Source of the DNA: Flavobacterium sp. MK4S-17
Lineage (GTDB): Bacteria > Bacteroidota > Bacteroidia > Flavobacteriales > Flavobacteriaceae
Reading direction: 5' to 3'
Assembly: GCF_009848495.1 (NCBI RefSeq)
Contig: NZ_WWEP01000003.1
Span: 55,356 to 119,355, forward strand
DNA: 64,000 nucleotides
Positions within the stretch are counted from its first letter, which is position 1. Each line of letters opens with the position of its first letter. The position numbers were made by a program, and so were the translations under genes. The notes under the pieces are model-generated. The model was not told where the DNA came from. It made no database searches and worked only from the letters and a program-made list of their open reading frames with translations. Of the stretch, positions 6,630 to 16,083 are shown one piece after another.

Positions 6630-9600
6630 ATGAGTAAGAAATTTACTGAATATAAGGGGCTTGACCTGGCTAATGTAGCTGCTGAAGTCCTTGATTTCTG
6701 GAAAAAAGAGAATGTTTTTGAAAAGAGTGTAACTACCCGCCAGGGGAAACCACAATATGTGTTTTTTGAAGGCCCGCCAAGTGCAAACGGCCTGCCGGGC
6801 ATTCACCATGTTATGGCGCGCGCCATTAAAGATATTTTTTGCAGGTACCAAACCCAAAAAGGATATCAGGTAAAAAGAAAAGCCGGCTGGGACACACATG
6901 GTCTGCCTGTTGAACTGGGCACAGAGAAAGAGCTTGGTATAACCAAAGAAGATATAGGTAAAAAAATAACTATTGAAGAGTATAACGAAGCCTGCAAACG
7001 CACGGTAATGCGTTATACTGATGTTTGGAACGACCTAACTGAAAAAATGGGTTACTGGGTTGATATGGATGATCCGTATGTAACCTACAAGCCAAAGTAT
7101 ATGGAAACCGTTTGGTGGCTGCTTAAACAGATTTATGATAAAGGGCTGCTGTATAAAGGTTATACCATACAGCCCTACTCACCAAAGGCGGGTACAGGGT
7201 TAAGTTCGCACGAGGTAAACCAGCCGGGTGCATACCGGGATGTTACAGATACTACCATAGTAGCGCAGTTTAAAGCGATTAATAAAGGAATAAATACAGT
7301 ATACAAAGCTTTTGTCTTACCAGAATCAGATATGCTCGGAGATGAATTCTATTTTCTAGCATGGACCACAACTCCTTGGACGCTACCAAGCAATACTGCA
7401 CTTACCGTGGGCCGCAGTATAAAATATGTATTAGTTAAAACTTATAATCAATATACTTTCGAGCCGATTAATGTAATATTGGCTGAAAATCTTGTAGATA
7501 AGCAGTTTAATGGAAAATATTCTAAAGTCTATGATATTGAAGAATGGTCAAAGTTTACTAAAAAGGATAAAACAATTCCATATTTAGTATTTGCAACTTG
7601 TATAGGAAGTAGTCTATTAGATATAAAATACGAACAATTGCTGCCTTATGCTTTGCCTTACCAAAATCCTGAAAATGCATTTCGCGTTATAGCGGGTGAT
7701 TTTGTAACTACTGAGGATGGTACAGGTATAGTGCATACCGCACCAACTTTTGGCGCGGATGATGCCAAGGCAGCAAAAGAAGCCAAACCGGAAGTACCAC
7801 CTATGTTAGTACTTGATGAAAACGGGAACCCTGTGCCGCTTGTAGATATGCAGGGACGTTTTATACAGGGGCTTGGTGAACTTAGTGGTAAATATGTTAA
7901 GAATGAGTACTACGATAAAGGTGAAGCTCCGGAAAAATCAGTTGATGTTGAAATAGCCATTATGCTGAAAGAGCAGAATAAAGCCTTTAAAGTAGAAAAA
8001 TATGTGCACAGTTACCCTCATTCCTGGAGGACGGATGAGCCATTGCTTTACTATCCGCTGGATAGCTGGTTTATAAAAATGACCGATGTTAAGGAAAGAA
8101 TGTTTGAACTTAACGAAACCATAAACTGGAAACCAAAAGCAACCGGAGAGGGACGTTTTGGCAACTGGTTAAAAAATGCTAACGACTGGAACCTTTCACG
8201 TTCACGTTACTGGGGTATTCCGCTTCCGATATGGAGGACGGAAGATAAAACCGAGGAGATGATTGTTGGTTCTGTTGAGGAGCTTTATAATGCAGTAGAA
8301 AAAGCCCTAGCAGCAGGTTTTATGGATGAAAATCCGTTTAAAGGTTTTGAGCCCGGCAATATGAGCGAGGAAAACTATAATAAAGTTGACCTTCATAAAA
8401 ATGTTGTTGACAAAATAATACTGGCTTCACCATCAGGTAAAGCTATGAAACGTGAGGCAGACCTTATTGATGTTTGGTTTGACAGTGGCGCCATGCCGTA
8501 TGCGCAATGGCATTACCCTTTTGAAAATAAAGAGCTTATTGACAACAATACAGCTTTCCCTGCCGATTTCATTGCAGAAGGTGTTGACCAGACAAGGGGC
8601 TGGTTTTATACCCTGCATGCCATTGCTACCCTGGTTTTTGATAAAGTTGCTTATAAAAATGTGGTGAGCAACGGCCTTGTGCTGGATAAAAACGGTCACA
8701 AAATGAGTAAAAGGCTTGGTAATGCTGTTGACCCTTTTACAACACTAGCCGAATATGGGCCGGATGCTACACGCTGGTACATGATAAGCAATGCCAACCC
8801 ATGGGATAACTTAAAGTTTGATATTGAGGGTGTGGCAGAAGTGCGAAGGAAGTTTTTCGGTACGCTTTACAATACTTACTCCTTTTTTGCACTGTATGCC
8901 AATATTGATAATTTTACTTACGCCGAACCTGAAATACCAATTGAGGAGAGGCCTGAAATTGACCGATGGATATTAAGCGAACTTAACACGCTTGTTAAGG
9001 ATGTAGATAGTTTTTATGCCGATTATGAGCCTACCAAGGCTGCAAGGGCAATATCTGACTTTGTTCAGGAAAACCTTAGTAACTGGTATGTAAGGCTGTG
9101 CCGCCGCCGTTTTTGGAAAGGCGAGTATGCACAGGATAAAATAGCTGCTTATCAAACATTATATACATGCCTTGTAACTGTAGCTAAGCTAAGTGCGCCT
9201 ATAGCTCCGTTCTTTATGGACAGGCTTTATAAAGATTTAACACAAGCTTCACAGTCTGAAAAATGGGAAAGCGTACATTTGGCCGACTTTCCTGCCTATG
9301 CTGATAACTTTGTTGATAAATCGCTTGAAAGCAGGATGCAAAAGGCGCAAACCATTTCATCGCTGGTACTTTCATTAAGGAAAAAGGAGATGATAAAAGT
9401 TCGCCAGCCGTTGCAAAGGGTAATGATTCCGGTGCTTGACGCGAAACAGAAAGCTGAAATTGAGGCGGTTGCCGAACTCATAAAAGCTGAGGTAAATGTA
9501 AAGGAGATTGAATTGATGGACGATGCTTCAGGTGTTCTTGTAAAGCAGATAAAACCTAACTTTAAAGTGTTAGGGCCAAGGTTTGGTAAGGATATGGGGC

Positions 9601-10058
9601 TGGTTTCCAAAGAAATACAAAATTTTTCACAGGAACAGATAGCAGAAATTGAGCGAAACGGCAGTATTGATGTTGTTATTTCAGGAAAAAGTGTTAATTT
9701 AACAACTGAAGATGTAGAGATTTCTTCGCAGGATATAGAAGGCTGGCTGGTGGCAAACTCTAACGGGATAACCGTAGCACTGGATATAACTTTGACAGAT
9801 GAGCTGAGGAATGAAGGTATAGCCAGGGAGCTTGTTAACAGGATACAAAACCTTAGAAAGGATTCAGGCTTTGAGGTAACCGACAGGATTAAAGTTTACC
9901 TAAAGCAAAATGACGCCCTTGAGGGTGCTGTAAAAGCGAATGATGCATATATTAAGTCTGAAACGCTTACAGATGAGCTGATTTTTAAAGAAGAAGTTGA
10001 AAACGGAACAGAAATAGAATTTGATGATGTAAAAACCTTAGTATTAATTTCAAAATAG
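6630..10058 (+). CDS. ileS: Isoleucyl-tRNA synthetase
   Basis: Class I synthetase that charges tRNA-Ile. The nucleotide-binding signature appears as PSANGLPGIHH near residues 50-61 and the KMSKR loop near residue 690; the CP1 editing domain lies between them (AWTTTPWTLPSNTAL, GTGIVHTAPTFGADD). The ATG at 6630 (MSKKFTEYKG) is chosen over an upstream TTG at 6615. Length of about 1142 residues and motif type match the longer, eukaryote-like IleS of Bacteroidota. Codon use in about 7260-7640, inside CP1, is more AT-rich than the rest. The DksA-like gene follows after 8 bases. Confidence 0.97.
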   Translation: MSKKFTEYKGLDLANVAAEVLDFWKKENVFEKSVTTRQGKPQYVFFEGPPSANGLPGIHHVMARAIKDIFCRYQTQKGYQVKRKAGWDTHGLPVELGTEKELGITKEDIGKKITIEEYNEACKRTVMRYTDVWNDLTEKMGYWVDMDDPYVTYKPKYMETVWWLLKQIYDKGLLYKGYTIQPYSPKAGTGLSSHEVNQPGAYRDVTDTTIVAQFKAINKGINTVYKAFVLPESDMLGDEFYFLAWTTTPWTLPSNTALTVGRSIKYVLVKTYNQYTFEPINVILAENLVDKQFNGKYSKVYDIEEWSKFTKKDKTIPYLVFATCIGSSLLDIKYEQLLPYALPYQNPENAFRVIAGDFVTTEDGTGIVHTAPTFGADDAKAAKEAKPEVPPMLVLDENGNPVPLVDMQGRFIQGLGELSGKYVKNEYYDKGEAPEKSVDVEIAIMLKEQNKAFKVEKYVHSYPHSWRTDEPLLYYPLDSWFIKMTDVKERMFELNETINWKPKATGEGRFGNWLKNANDWNLSRSRYWGIPLPIWRTEDKTEEMIVGSVEELYNAVEKALAAGFMDENPFKGFEPGNMSEENYNKVDLHKNVVDKIILASPSGKAMKREADLIDVWFDSGAMPYAQWHYPFENKELIDNNTAFPADFIAEGVDQTRGWFYTLHAIATLVFDKVAYKNVVSNGLVLDKNGHKMSKRLGNAVDPFTTLAEYGPDATRWYMISNANPWDNLKFDIEGVAEVRRKFFGTLYNTYSFFALYANIDNFTYAEPEIPIEERPEIDRWILSELNTLVKDVDSFYADYEPTKAARAISDFVQENLSNWYVRLCRRRFWKGEYAQDKIAAYQTLYTCLVTVAKLSAPIAPFFMDRLYKDLTQASQSEKWESVHLADFPAYADNFVDKSLESRMQKAQTISSLVLSLRKKEMIKVRQPLQRVMIPVLDAKQKAEIEAVAELIKAEVNVKEIELMDDASGVLVKQIKPNFKVLGPRFGKDMGLVSKEIQNFSQEQIAEIERNGSIDVVISGKSVNLTTEDVEISSQDIEGWLVANSNGITVALDITLTDELRNEGIARELVNRIQNLRKDSGFEVTDRIKVYLKQNDALEGAVKANDAYIKSETLTDELIFKEEVENGTEIEFDDVKTLVLISK

Positions 10059-10066
10059 TTTGAAAA

Positions 10067-10447
10067 ATGGTAGATGAGCAAATAAGATACTCTGATGCTG
10101 ACCTTGCAGAGTTTAAGGAACTGATTACAAAAAAAATTGAAAAAGCCAAAGCTGACTTAGAATTGATAAGGAGCGCTTATATGAATGACCTTAATAATGG
10201 AACGGATGATACATCACCTACATTTAAGGCGTTTGAAGAAGGAAGCGAAACAATGTCTAAAGAAGCAAACTCGCAATTAGCCATCCGCCAGGAAAAGTTT
10301 ATACGAGACCTTAAAAATGCATTGATAAGGATTGAAAATAAAACTTACGGTATTTGTAAGGTAACAGGAAAACTTATAAGCAAGGAAAGGCTTAAGCTTG
10401 TACCGCATGCTACTATGAGTATCGAAGCTAAAAATATGCAGCGATAA
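10067..10447 (+). CDS. DksA/TraR-family regulator lacking the zinc-finger cysteines
   Basis: The 126-residue protein has the DksA layout: a long N-terminal coiled coil with acidic tip, then a C-terminal globular segment (IENKTYGICKVTGKLISKER, followed by LKLVPHATMSIEAK). DksA proteins enter the RNA polymerase secondary channel and tune transcription, usually with ppGpp. Only one of the four expected zinc-binding cysteines is present, as in several Bacteroidota members of the family. It follows ileS by 8 bases and ends in a strong terminator, so the two are probably co-transcribed. Confidence 0.85.
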   Translation: MVDEQIRYSDADLAEFKELITKKIEKAKADLELIRSAYMNDLNNGTDDTSPTFKAFEEGSETMSKEANSQLAIRQEKFIRDLKNALIRIENKTYGICKVTGKLISKERLKLVPHATMSIEAKNMQR

Positions 10448-10448
10448 T

Positions 10449-10472
10449 AAAAGCCACCATATGGTGGCTTTT
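10449..10472 (+). terminator. Rho-independent terminator after the DksA-like gene
   Basis: A perfect inverted repeat with 12-base arms (AAAAGCCACCAT and its complement) abuts at 10460/10461 and is followed by TTATTTTTG. It directly follows the stop codon and closes the ileS transcript. Confidence 0.85.
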
Positions 10473-10578
10473 ATTTTTGTTGGATATCAGAGTACATTGG
10501 GAATGATAAAGCCTAATTTTTTACCAAAATAGAATTGGTTTAATGTATTTGCCTTATTTTTGTCGATAAAAATTTATA

Positions 10579-11184
10579 ATGTCTTTAAAGAAAGCCTATA
10601 TTATTGTAATCCTGGTATTGCTGGCAGATCAAATTTCCAAGATATATATTAAAACAAACTTCAGGCTTGAAGAATATATAAAGGTTTTTGGGCTGGACTG
10701 GTTCAGGATACATTTTATAGAAAATGAGGGCATGGCATGGGGAGCGCAAATACCCGGTTCCTATGGAAAGCTGATACTTACATTATTTCGAATTGTGGCA
10801 GTGGCAGGTATAGCCTATTGGCTGCATGACTCTGTTAAGAAAAAATATTCTAATTATCTTATTGTATCGGTAGCACTAATACTTGCCGGAGCATTTGGGA
10901 ATATTATTGATTCGGTGTTTTATGGTGTTATATTCGACCAAAGTACTACCTCACACGTAGCAACACTATTTGCAGAAGAACCTTACGGGAAACTGTTTTA
11001 CGGGAAAGTGGTAGATATGTTTTATTTCCCGTTATGGAGGGGGAATCTTCCTTCCTGGCTGCCGGTATGGGGCGGTAAGGAATTTTCTTTTTTTAATGCA
11101 ATTTTTAATGTAGCAGATGCTGCAATATCAATAGGGGTGGCAATACTTATTGTTTTTAATAAAAAGGCTTTCGCTAAAAATTAA
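10579..11184 (+). CDS. lspA: Lipoprotein signal peptidase (signal peptidase II)
   Basis: Inner-membrane aspartyl protease that removes signal peptides from diacylglyceryl-modified prolipoproteins. The 201-residue protein has the expected four membrane spans. It shows the conserved LADQISKIYIKTNF near the N-terminus, the ENEGMAWG motif, GNIIDSVFYG with one catalytic aspartate region, and NVADAAISIG with the other. The long insertion between the last two motifs is typical of Bacteroidota LspA. Its TAA overlaps the stop of the convergent folate gene. Several lipoprotein candidates in this window would be substrates. Confidence 0.95.
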   Translation: MSLKKAYIIVILVLLADQISKIYIKTNFRLEEYIKVFGLDWFRIHFIENEGMAWGAQIPGSYGKLILTLFRIVAVAGIAYWLHDSVKKKYSNYLIVSVALILAGAFGNIIDSVFYGVIFDQSTTSHVATLFAEEPYGKLFYGKVVDMFYFPLWRGNLPSWLPVWGGKEFSFFNAIFNVADAAISIGVAILIVFNKKAFAKN

Positions 11185-11744
11185 AAAGTATAAATTTTCT
11201 CGGGAGTTACACAATAGTCCAAGGGCATATCTGTAGCATTAACCTCTATTGGGTCATTTTCAGCCTCAAAAAAGCTTAATCCTACTTTTAGTGTGTCTTT
11301 AGTACATTCAGCCAGAAAACGGTCGTAAAAGCCTTTGCCGTAGCCGGTGCGGTTACCTTTAGTATCAAAAGCAAGTACCGGTACAAAAACAACCTCGATT
11401 TTTTTTACAGGCACTTCAATACCATCAATTGGTTCCGGTATCCCGTATTTATTATTTTTCAGCCGTGTATTATCTGTAAGCAGGTAATGGCGCATTGTAT
11501 AATCCTTAAAATCAGACCGGGATATTATAATTTCTTTATCCTTTCCTGCCAGTATGTGTAAAACATATTCGGTATTAATTTCTTTTTGGTCAACAATACT
11601 AAGAAATAAGTGGTAATAAGTTTTATCCCAAATTTTAAGCTCAAGCATCCTGTTGGCTATTGCCATGCTCTTGCTTTCTATTTCTTCATTAGAAAAGCCC
11701 TGCCTTAATGTTTTATATTTTATTCGTAGTTCAGCTTTTGTCAT
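11181..11744 (-). CDS. 5-formyltetrahydrofolate cyclo-ligase
   Basis: ATP-dependent enzyme that converts 5-formyl-THF to 5,10-methenyl-THF, recycling a folate storage form. The 187-residue protein starts MTKAELRIKYKTLRQ at 11744; the longer frame to 11777 adds an unlikely Cys/Trp-rich leader. The C-terminal substrate motif GNRTGYGKGFYDRFL and PVLAFD are diagnostic. It sits downstream of the RlpA-like genes on the same strand with a 7-base gap, so it may be co-transcribed with them. Its stop overlaps that of lspA. Confidence 0.93.
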   Translation of the reverse strand: MTKAELRIKYKTLRQGFSNEEIESKSMAIANRMLELKIWDKTYYHLFLSIVDQKEINTEYVLHILAGKDKEIIISRSDFKDYTMRHYLLTDNTRLKNNKYGIPEPIDGIEVPVKKIEVVFVPVLAFDTKGNRTGYGKGFYDRFLAECTKDTLKVGLSFFEAENDPIEVNATDMPLDYCVTPEKIYTF

Positions 11745-11751
11745 ATAGAAA

Positions 11752-12138
11752 TTACTTTGACACCTCCAGCACAACATTTAATGTGCCATGGTTTTTATTG
11801 TCGGTAATTTCCATAAAGGCTTTTTTGGTAAGGTCTATATCACGCCCACGGGTAAAAGGGCCGCGGTCGTTTATGGTAACTATTACCGATTTATTATTTG
11901 CTTTATTGGTAACCCTTACTTTAGTGCCGAAAGGGAGCTTTTTGTGGGCGGCTGTATATTTACTGTTGCTAAACCTTTCTCCGCTGGCTGTTTTACGGCC
12001 ATTGAATTTATTGGCATAGTAACATGCCACAGCTTTGTTGTCATAGGAAGAAAAAGAACCCGAAACAACTTTTTTTGAAGAAGAGCAGCTTATAAAAAAT
12101 ACTGAAATAAATAATAAAAATGCAATGCGTTTATCCAT
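11752..12138 (-). CDS. RlpA-like septal lytic transglycosylase family lipoprotein
   Basis: The 128-residue protein has a lipoprotein signal (hydrophobic stretch ending SVFFISC) and a double-psi beta-barrel domain with ACYYANKFNGRKTASGERF, AHKKLPFGTKVRVTN and TINDRGPFTRGRDIDLT. These contain the Asp/His-type active-site region of RlpA enzymes, which cleave glycan strands lacking stem peptides. No SPOR domain is present, so septal targeting must differ from E. coli RlpA. It is the second of two adjacent paralogues, starting two bases after the other ends. Confidence 0.9.
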   Translation of the reverse strand: MDKRIAFLLFISVFFISCSSSKKVVSGSFSSYDNKAVACYYANKFNGRKTASGERFSNSKYTAAHKKLPFGTKVRVTNKANNKSVIVTINDRGPFTRGRDIDLTKKAFMEITDNKNHGTLNVVLEVSK

Positions 12139-12140
12139 TA

Positions 12141-12593
12141 TTATACTTTCTCAATAATTTCTATCTTAACCTTAAATGTGCCATGGTTTTTGCTGGAAGC
12201 AATTTCCATAAAAGCCTTTTTGGTAAGGTCTATCTCAAGTTTTTTACTAAAAGGCCCTCTGTCATTCACTTTAACATCAACAAATTTCCCGTTAGACTCA
12301 TTGGTTACACGCACCATGGTTCCAAAAGGCAGTTTCATGTGTGCTGCCGTATATTTAGAGTTATGAAACCGTTCGCCGCTACTGGTTTTTCTCCCATTGA
12401 ATTTATCTGCATAGTAGGTAGCCAGTACATTTTGTTTGTATAGCGTTAGCTTAGGCTCGGCAGGCAGGCTTTCAGTAATAACTTTTGCCGCAGGCATAGC
12501 TATTTTACCTGCAACTAAAGGTTTTCTTTCTGTAAAACCGGATGTTATAAATAAGGTGGTAGCAATGCTGAATAGTAAAATGTATTTTCTCAT
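12141..12593 (-). CDS. RlpA-like double-psi beta-barrel protein, tandem paralogue
   Basis: This paralogue of the adjacent gene has a signal peptide from the ATG at 12593 (MRKYILLFSIATTLFI), a roughly 35-residue linker, then the same barrel motifs: ATYYADKFNGRKTSSGERF, AHMKLPFGTMVRVTN and VNDRGPFSKKLEIDLT. No lipobox cysteine is present, so this one is probably secreted and soluble rather than lipidated. The longer frame to 12647 overlaps the upstream gene and lacks a signal, so it was not used. The pair implies duplication with divergent anchoring. Confidence 0.88.
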   Translation of the reverse strand: MRKYILLFSIATTLFITSGFTERKPLVAGKIAMPAAKVITESLPAEPKLTLYKQNVLATYYADKFNGRKTSSGERFHNSKYTAAHMKLPFGTMVRVTNESNGKFVDVKVNDRGPFSKKLEIDLTKKAFMEIASSKNHGTFKVKIEIIEKV

Positions 12594-12639
12594 GACCGGA
12601 AAAATTTTGTTGCATAGCATCAAATAATGTGCCAGCAAA

Positions 12640-13080
12640 TTAGCCAATCCATTGGTTCCAAGGTATCCTGCTTAATAATAAAATTAACCCTATTAAATAT
12701 AGCCAGCCTATTTTTTTAAATTTTGAAGCATCTTCTGCAGTCCTTTTGTGCTTAGACCATCCTATGGTTATTAAAACAACAGCTATTAAATTAATAACAG
12801 GATGCTCTACTATTAGCTGCCTTAATTCTGCGTTTTTCATAAGCCCGCCCATTCCCAAAGCTTTAGCTGCATCCAGTTTTGGCGTAACAAATAATAAAAC
12901 AATACCTAAAAGGAACTGTATATGTGTAAATGTAAGCGCAATTAAAGCTATCTGCCTGTCTTTTTTAAGGAAAGGCCGCTTAGCAGCAAGCCCGGCAAAT
13001 GAATTTAAAATAGCAATTAAAAGCAGGCCTAATGCTGCATAGGCAATATAAGAGTGAACGTCAAGAACTGATGTGTACAT
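12640..13080 (-). CDS. Conserved membrane protein with four predicted spans
   Basis: Start at 13080 (MYTSVLDVHSYIAYAALG) gives 146 residues and four hydrophobic segments. Histidines sit at HSYIAY, LTFTHIQFLLG, EHPVINL and SKHKRTA. That spacing resembles small cytochrome b561-like proteins, which bind haem between transmembrane helices, but this is not established and haem binding is a guess. It ends next to the RlpA-like genes and may be transcribed with them. Similar proteins are widespread in Flavobacteriia without known function. Confidence 0.75.
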   Translation of the reverse strand: MYTSVLDVHSYIAYAALGLLLIAILNSFAGLAAKRPFLKKDRQIALIALTFTHIQFLLGIVLLFVTPKLDAAKALGMGGLMKNAELRQLIVEHPVINLIAVVLITIGWSKHKRTAEDASKFKKIGWLYLIGLILLLSRIPWNQWIG

Positions 13081-13133
13081 AGGATAGTTTGTTTTTGATT
13101 TGAACAAATATAACAAATAACGATTTATGATAA

Positions 13134-13166
13134 GGCAAAAAAATACCCCGGCCTGTATGGACGGGG
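13134..13166 (-). terminator. Terminator of pgi
   Basis: On the minus strand, CCCCG (13162-13166) pairs with CGGGG (13146-13150) around an 11-base loop and is followed by a T-rich tract. It lies just downstream of the pgi stop at 13189. Confidence 0.7.
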
Positions 13167-13188
13167 CATTAAATGGATATATATTATT

Positions 13189-14832
13189 TTACCTTTTGCT
13201 TAAAAACTGTTTTAAAAGAAATTGGGTAGAACTATCGTGTTGTTTTATATTTCCGGTATGTATTTCATCTAATATGGAGTTAGCCAGTTGTTTTCCAAGC
13301 TCTACGCCCCACTGGTCATAACTGAAAATATTCCAGATTACACCCTGAACAAAAATTTTATGCTCATACAATGCTATCAGTGCCCCAAGGGTTTCAGGGG
13401 TTAGTTTATCAATCAGCAATGTGTTAGTTGGTTTGTTACCCCTAAACACTTTAAACGGCAGCAGGAACGAAGCTTTTTCCGAAGAAACTCCTTGTTTTTC
13501 AAACTCGGCCTTAACCTGTTCTTCTGTTTTTCCGTTCAGCAGTGCTTCTGTTTGTGCAAAAAAGTTAGACATTAATTTATCATGGTGGTCCTGGTTGCCA
13601 TATAACGGCTTTATAAAGCCAATAAAATCTGTTGGTATAAGTTTGGTTCCCTGATGTATCAATTGGAAAAACGCATGTTGCGAATTAGTTCCCGGCTCGC
13701 CCCAAATAATAGTACCTGTCTGGTAATTTACCGGGTTTCCATCACGGCCTACGCTTTTACCGTTACTTTCCATTATTCCCTGCTGAAGATACGGAGCCAG
13801 TTTTTGAAGGTACTGTGTGTAAGGAATAAGCGCTTCGCTTTCTGCGCCAAAAAAGTTATTGTACCATATGCTAAGCAGTGCAAGTACAATAGGTATATTT
13901 TTATCATGCGGTGCTGTGCGGAAATGTTCGTCCATTTCATGTGCACCGTTCAGTAATTTATCAAAATTATCAAACCCAACTGAAAGAGCTATGGAAAGGC
14001 CAACGGCGCTCCATAGGGAAAAACGCCCCCCAACCCAGTCCCACATAGGGAATATGTTATTTTCATTAATGCCAAAGCCTGTTACTTTTTGTATGTTGGT
14101 AGAAACCGCAACAAAGTGCCTGGAAACATCTTCTGGGGAAGCTGATTTAAGAAACCATTCCTTTGCAGTTTCTGCGTTAGATAAGGTTTCCTGTGTGGTA
14201 AATGTTTTGGAAACGATTACAAATAAAGTGGTTTCAGGATTTAAGCCCTTAAGGCTCTCCATTACATGGTCGCCATCAACATTGGATATAAAACGCACTT
14301 CCAGGTGATTGCTGTAGTAAGCCAGTGCTTCCACTACCATATTTGGCCCAAGGTCAGAACCACCTATACCAATGTTAACCACATGGGTAAACGGTTTTCC
14401 GGTATAACCTTTTCGTTCACCATTTATAACTTCATCTGTAAACTGTTTAATTTTGTTTTTAACAGCATATACTTCCGGCATTACATTTTGTCCGTCAACC
14501 TTAATGTCTGAATTTTCAGGCGCTCTCAAAGCAGTGTGTAAAACGGCCCTGTTTTCTGTGCGGTTTATAGTTTCGCCTTTAAAATAACTATCTATTGCAC
14601 CTGCCAGGTTAACTTCTTTAGCCAGGTCCTGTAACAGGTTTAATGTTTTTTGGTTTACAATGTTTTTAGAGTAGTCAACTAAAAAATTATTCCACCTGAT
14701 GTGGAATTTTTCTGTCCTGCCATTATCGGCAGCAAACATATCCTGCATGGAAGCATATTGCATTTCGTTAAAATGCTCCCTTAAATCCTGCCAGGCGGCA
14801 GTACCGGAGGGGTTAATGTTTTCGAGTGCCAT
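13189..14832 (-). CDS. pgi: Glucose-6-phosphate isomerase
   Basis: Cytosolic glycolytic enzyme interconverting glucose-6-phosphate and fructose-6-phosphate. The 547-residue protein has both family signatures: [15 protein letters not shown] (with the sugar phosphate loop), and the later [12 protein letters not shown] and [19 protein letters not shown]. The catalytic Glu lies in [12 protein letters not shown] and the His in [15 protein letters not shown]. Length is standard. It starts three bases after the M23 peptidase gene ends, so the two are probably co-transcribed leftward. Confidence 0.97.
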   Translation of the reverse strand: MALENINPSGTAAWQDLREHFNEMQYASMQDMFAADNGRTEKFHIRWNNFLVDYSKNIVNQKTLNLLQDLAKEVNLAGAIDSYFKGETINRTENRAVLHTALRAPENSDIKVDGQNVMPEVYAVKNKIKQFTDEVINGERKGYTGKPFTHVVNIGIGGSDLGPNMVVEALAYYSNHLEVRFISNVDGDHVMESLKGLNPETTLFVIVSKTFTTQETLSNAETAKEWFLKSASPEDVSRHFVAVSTNIQKVTGFGINENNIFPMWDWVGGRFSLWSAVGLSIALSVGFDNFDKLLNGAHEMDEHFRTAPHDKNIPIVLALLSIWYNNFFGAESEALIPYTQYLQKLAPYLQQGIMESNGKSVGRDGNPVNYQTGTIIWGEPGTNSQHAFFQLIHQGTKLIPTDFIGFIKPLYGNQDHHDKLMSNFFAQTEALLNGKTEEQVKAEFEKQGVSSEKASFLLPFKVFRGNKPTNTLLIDKLTPETLGALIALYEHKIFVQGVIWNIFSYDQWGVELGKQLANSILDEIHTGNIKQHDSSTQFLLKQFLSKR

Positions 14833-14835
14833 AGT

Positions 14836-16065
14836 TTATTTAAATGTGATGTTAGAGATGCTGTCCAGTTCTTTTTTAAGAGGTGCCATTTGTGCCATAA
14901 ACCTCGGTTTATATTTTGACTCCATAGGCTGCGAGCTTGGCAGTTTTTGTTTTAACGCGTCAACCTGCACGCCGTTTTTCCAAAAACGGTAACATACATG
15001 CGGCCCTGTGGCAAGCCCGGTACTCCCCACAAGCCCTATTACATCGCCCTGTTGCACGCGCTGCCCCGTGCGTACCTTTATTTTTGACATGTGAAGGTAT
15101 TGGGTAGAGTAGGTACTGTTGTGCTTTACTTTTACATAGTTGCCATTACCTGCGGTATAACCTGCGCGTTCAACAACCCCATTGGCGGTTGTCATTATAG
15201 GGGTACCTGTTGGTGCTGCATAATCAGTACCGTTATGCGCCTTCCAGCGTTTTTGCACCGGGTGGAAACGCCTTGGTGAAAACCTTGAGCTTATACGGCT
15301 GAATTTAAGCGGGGCTTTAAGGAACATGCTTTTAAGCACTTTTCCTTCCTCGTCATAATAGTCAAACCGCTTTGAATTTTCGTCCTGTTTAAAAGGGAAA
15401 GCATATTTTTTATCTCCCTTGGTTTCAAAGTAGGCGGCTTCAATACTCTCCAGTCCGCCATATATACTATCGCTTATAAAACGCTCGTTTATAGTAACGG
15501 CAAATTTATCACCTTTTTGCAGTTTAAAGAAGTCGATAGACCAGGCATAAATTTCTGAAAGTTCATGGGTAAGGGCAGGGCTGGCGCCGGCTTTGTTTAT
15601 GGTTTCCGCAAGCGAGCCATCAATTTCGGCAGCAATTGTCCTGCGTTTTATGGTTATAGGACGTGTTTTTTTATATGCCCTGGCAATAGAGTCACGTAAA
15701 TCTACCACATAATAACTTAGCCTGTCAGGCTGATATATAAATACCTGAAGGCTGTCAGGGTGCTGTTTGTTTTTAAGAAGGGTATAGGGTTTGCCTATGC
15801 GGATATCCCTAAGATTAAAACTGTCGCGAATAGCCTGGGTAATATTATGAACCTGGGTAACATCAAAACCCTGGCTTTGCAAAATACCGCCAAAAGTGTC
15901 TCCGCTTTTTATAGTGTCATTTACAACCTTAAAATTATTCAGTACAAAGCCAAACTCCTTAATTACTTTTTCCTTTTTAGCTACAGGGGCTGTACTTTCT
16001 TTTTCCTCGTCTTTATTACAGGCAAATAATGTTAATAATAGTAGTATGAATGTGATATATCTCAA
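14836..16065 (-). CDS. M23-family peptidoglycan metallopeptidase, lipoprotein
   Basis: Predicted cell-wall endopeptidase. The 409-residue protein has a lipoprotein signal (LLLLTLFAC), a Lys/Glu linker and an OapA/LysM-like region around SGDTFGGILQSQGFD. A C-terminal M23 domain has HNGTDYAAPTGTP and GSTGLATGPHVCYRFW. The first zinc ligands (His, Asp) are present near residue 277. In the second motif the usual His-x-His is His-Val-Cys, so the final ligand is a cysteine or the enzyme is altered. It precedes pgi by three bases. Confidence 0.9.
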   Translation of the reverse strand: MRYITFILLLLTLFACNKDEEKESTAPVAKKEKVIKEFGFVLNNFKVVNDTIKSGDTFGGILQSQGFDVTQVHNITQAIRDSFNLRDIRIGKPYTLLKNKQHPDSLQVFIYQPDRLSYYVVDLRDSIARAYKKTRPITIKRRTIAAEIDGSLAETINKAGASPALTHELSEIYAWSIDFFKLQKGDKFAVTINERFISDSIYGGLESIEAAYFETKGDKKYAFPFKQDENSKRFDYYDEEGKVLKSMFLKAPLKFSRISSRFSPRRFHPVQKRWKAHNGTDYAAPTGTPIMTTANGVVERAGYTAGNGNYVKVKHNSTYSTQYLHMSKIKVRTGQRVQQGDVIGLVGSTGLATGPHVCYRFWKNGVQVDALKQKLPSSQPMESKYKPRFMAQMAPLKKELDSISNITFK

Positions 16066-16083
16066 TTTCGGCTTTTTATTCAG

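Noticed and set aside
13859..14308. 149-codon plus-strand open frame opposite pgi
   Set aside because: Antisense shadow of pgi with no supporting signals.
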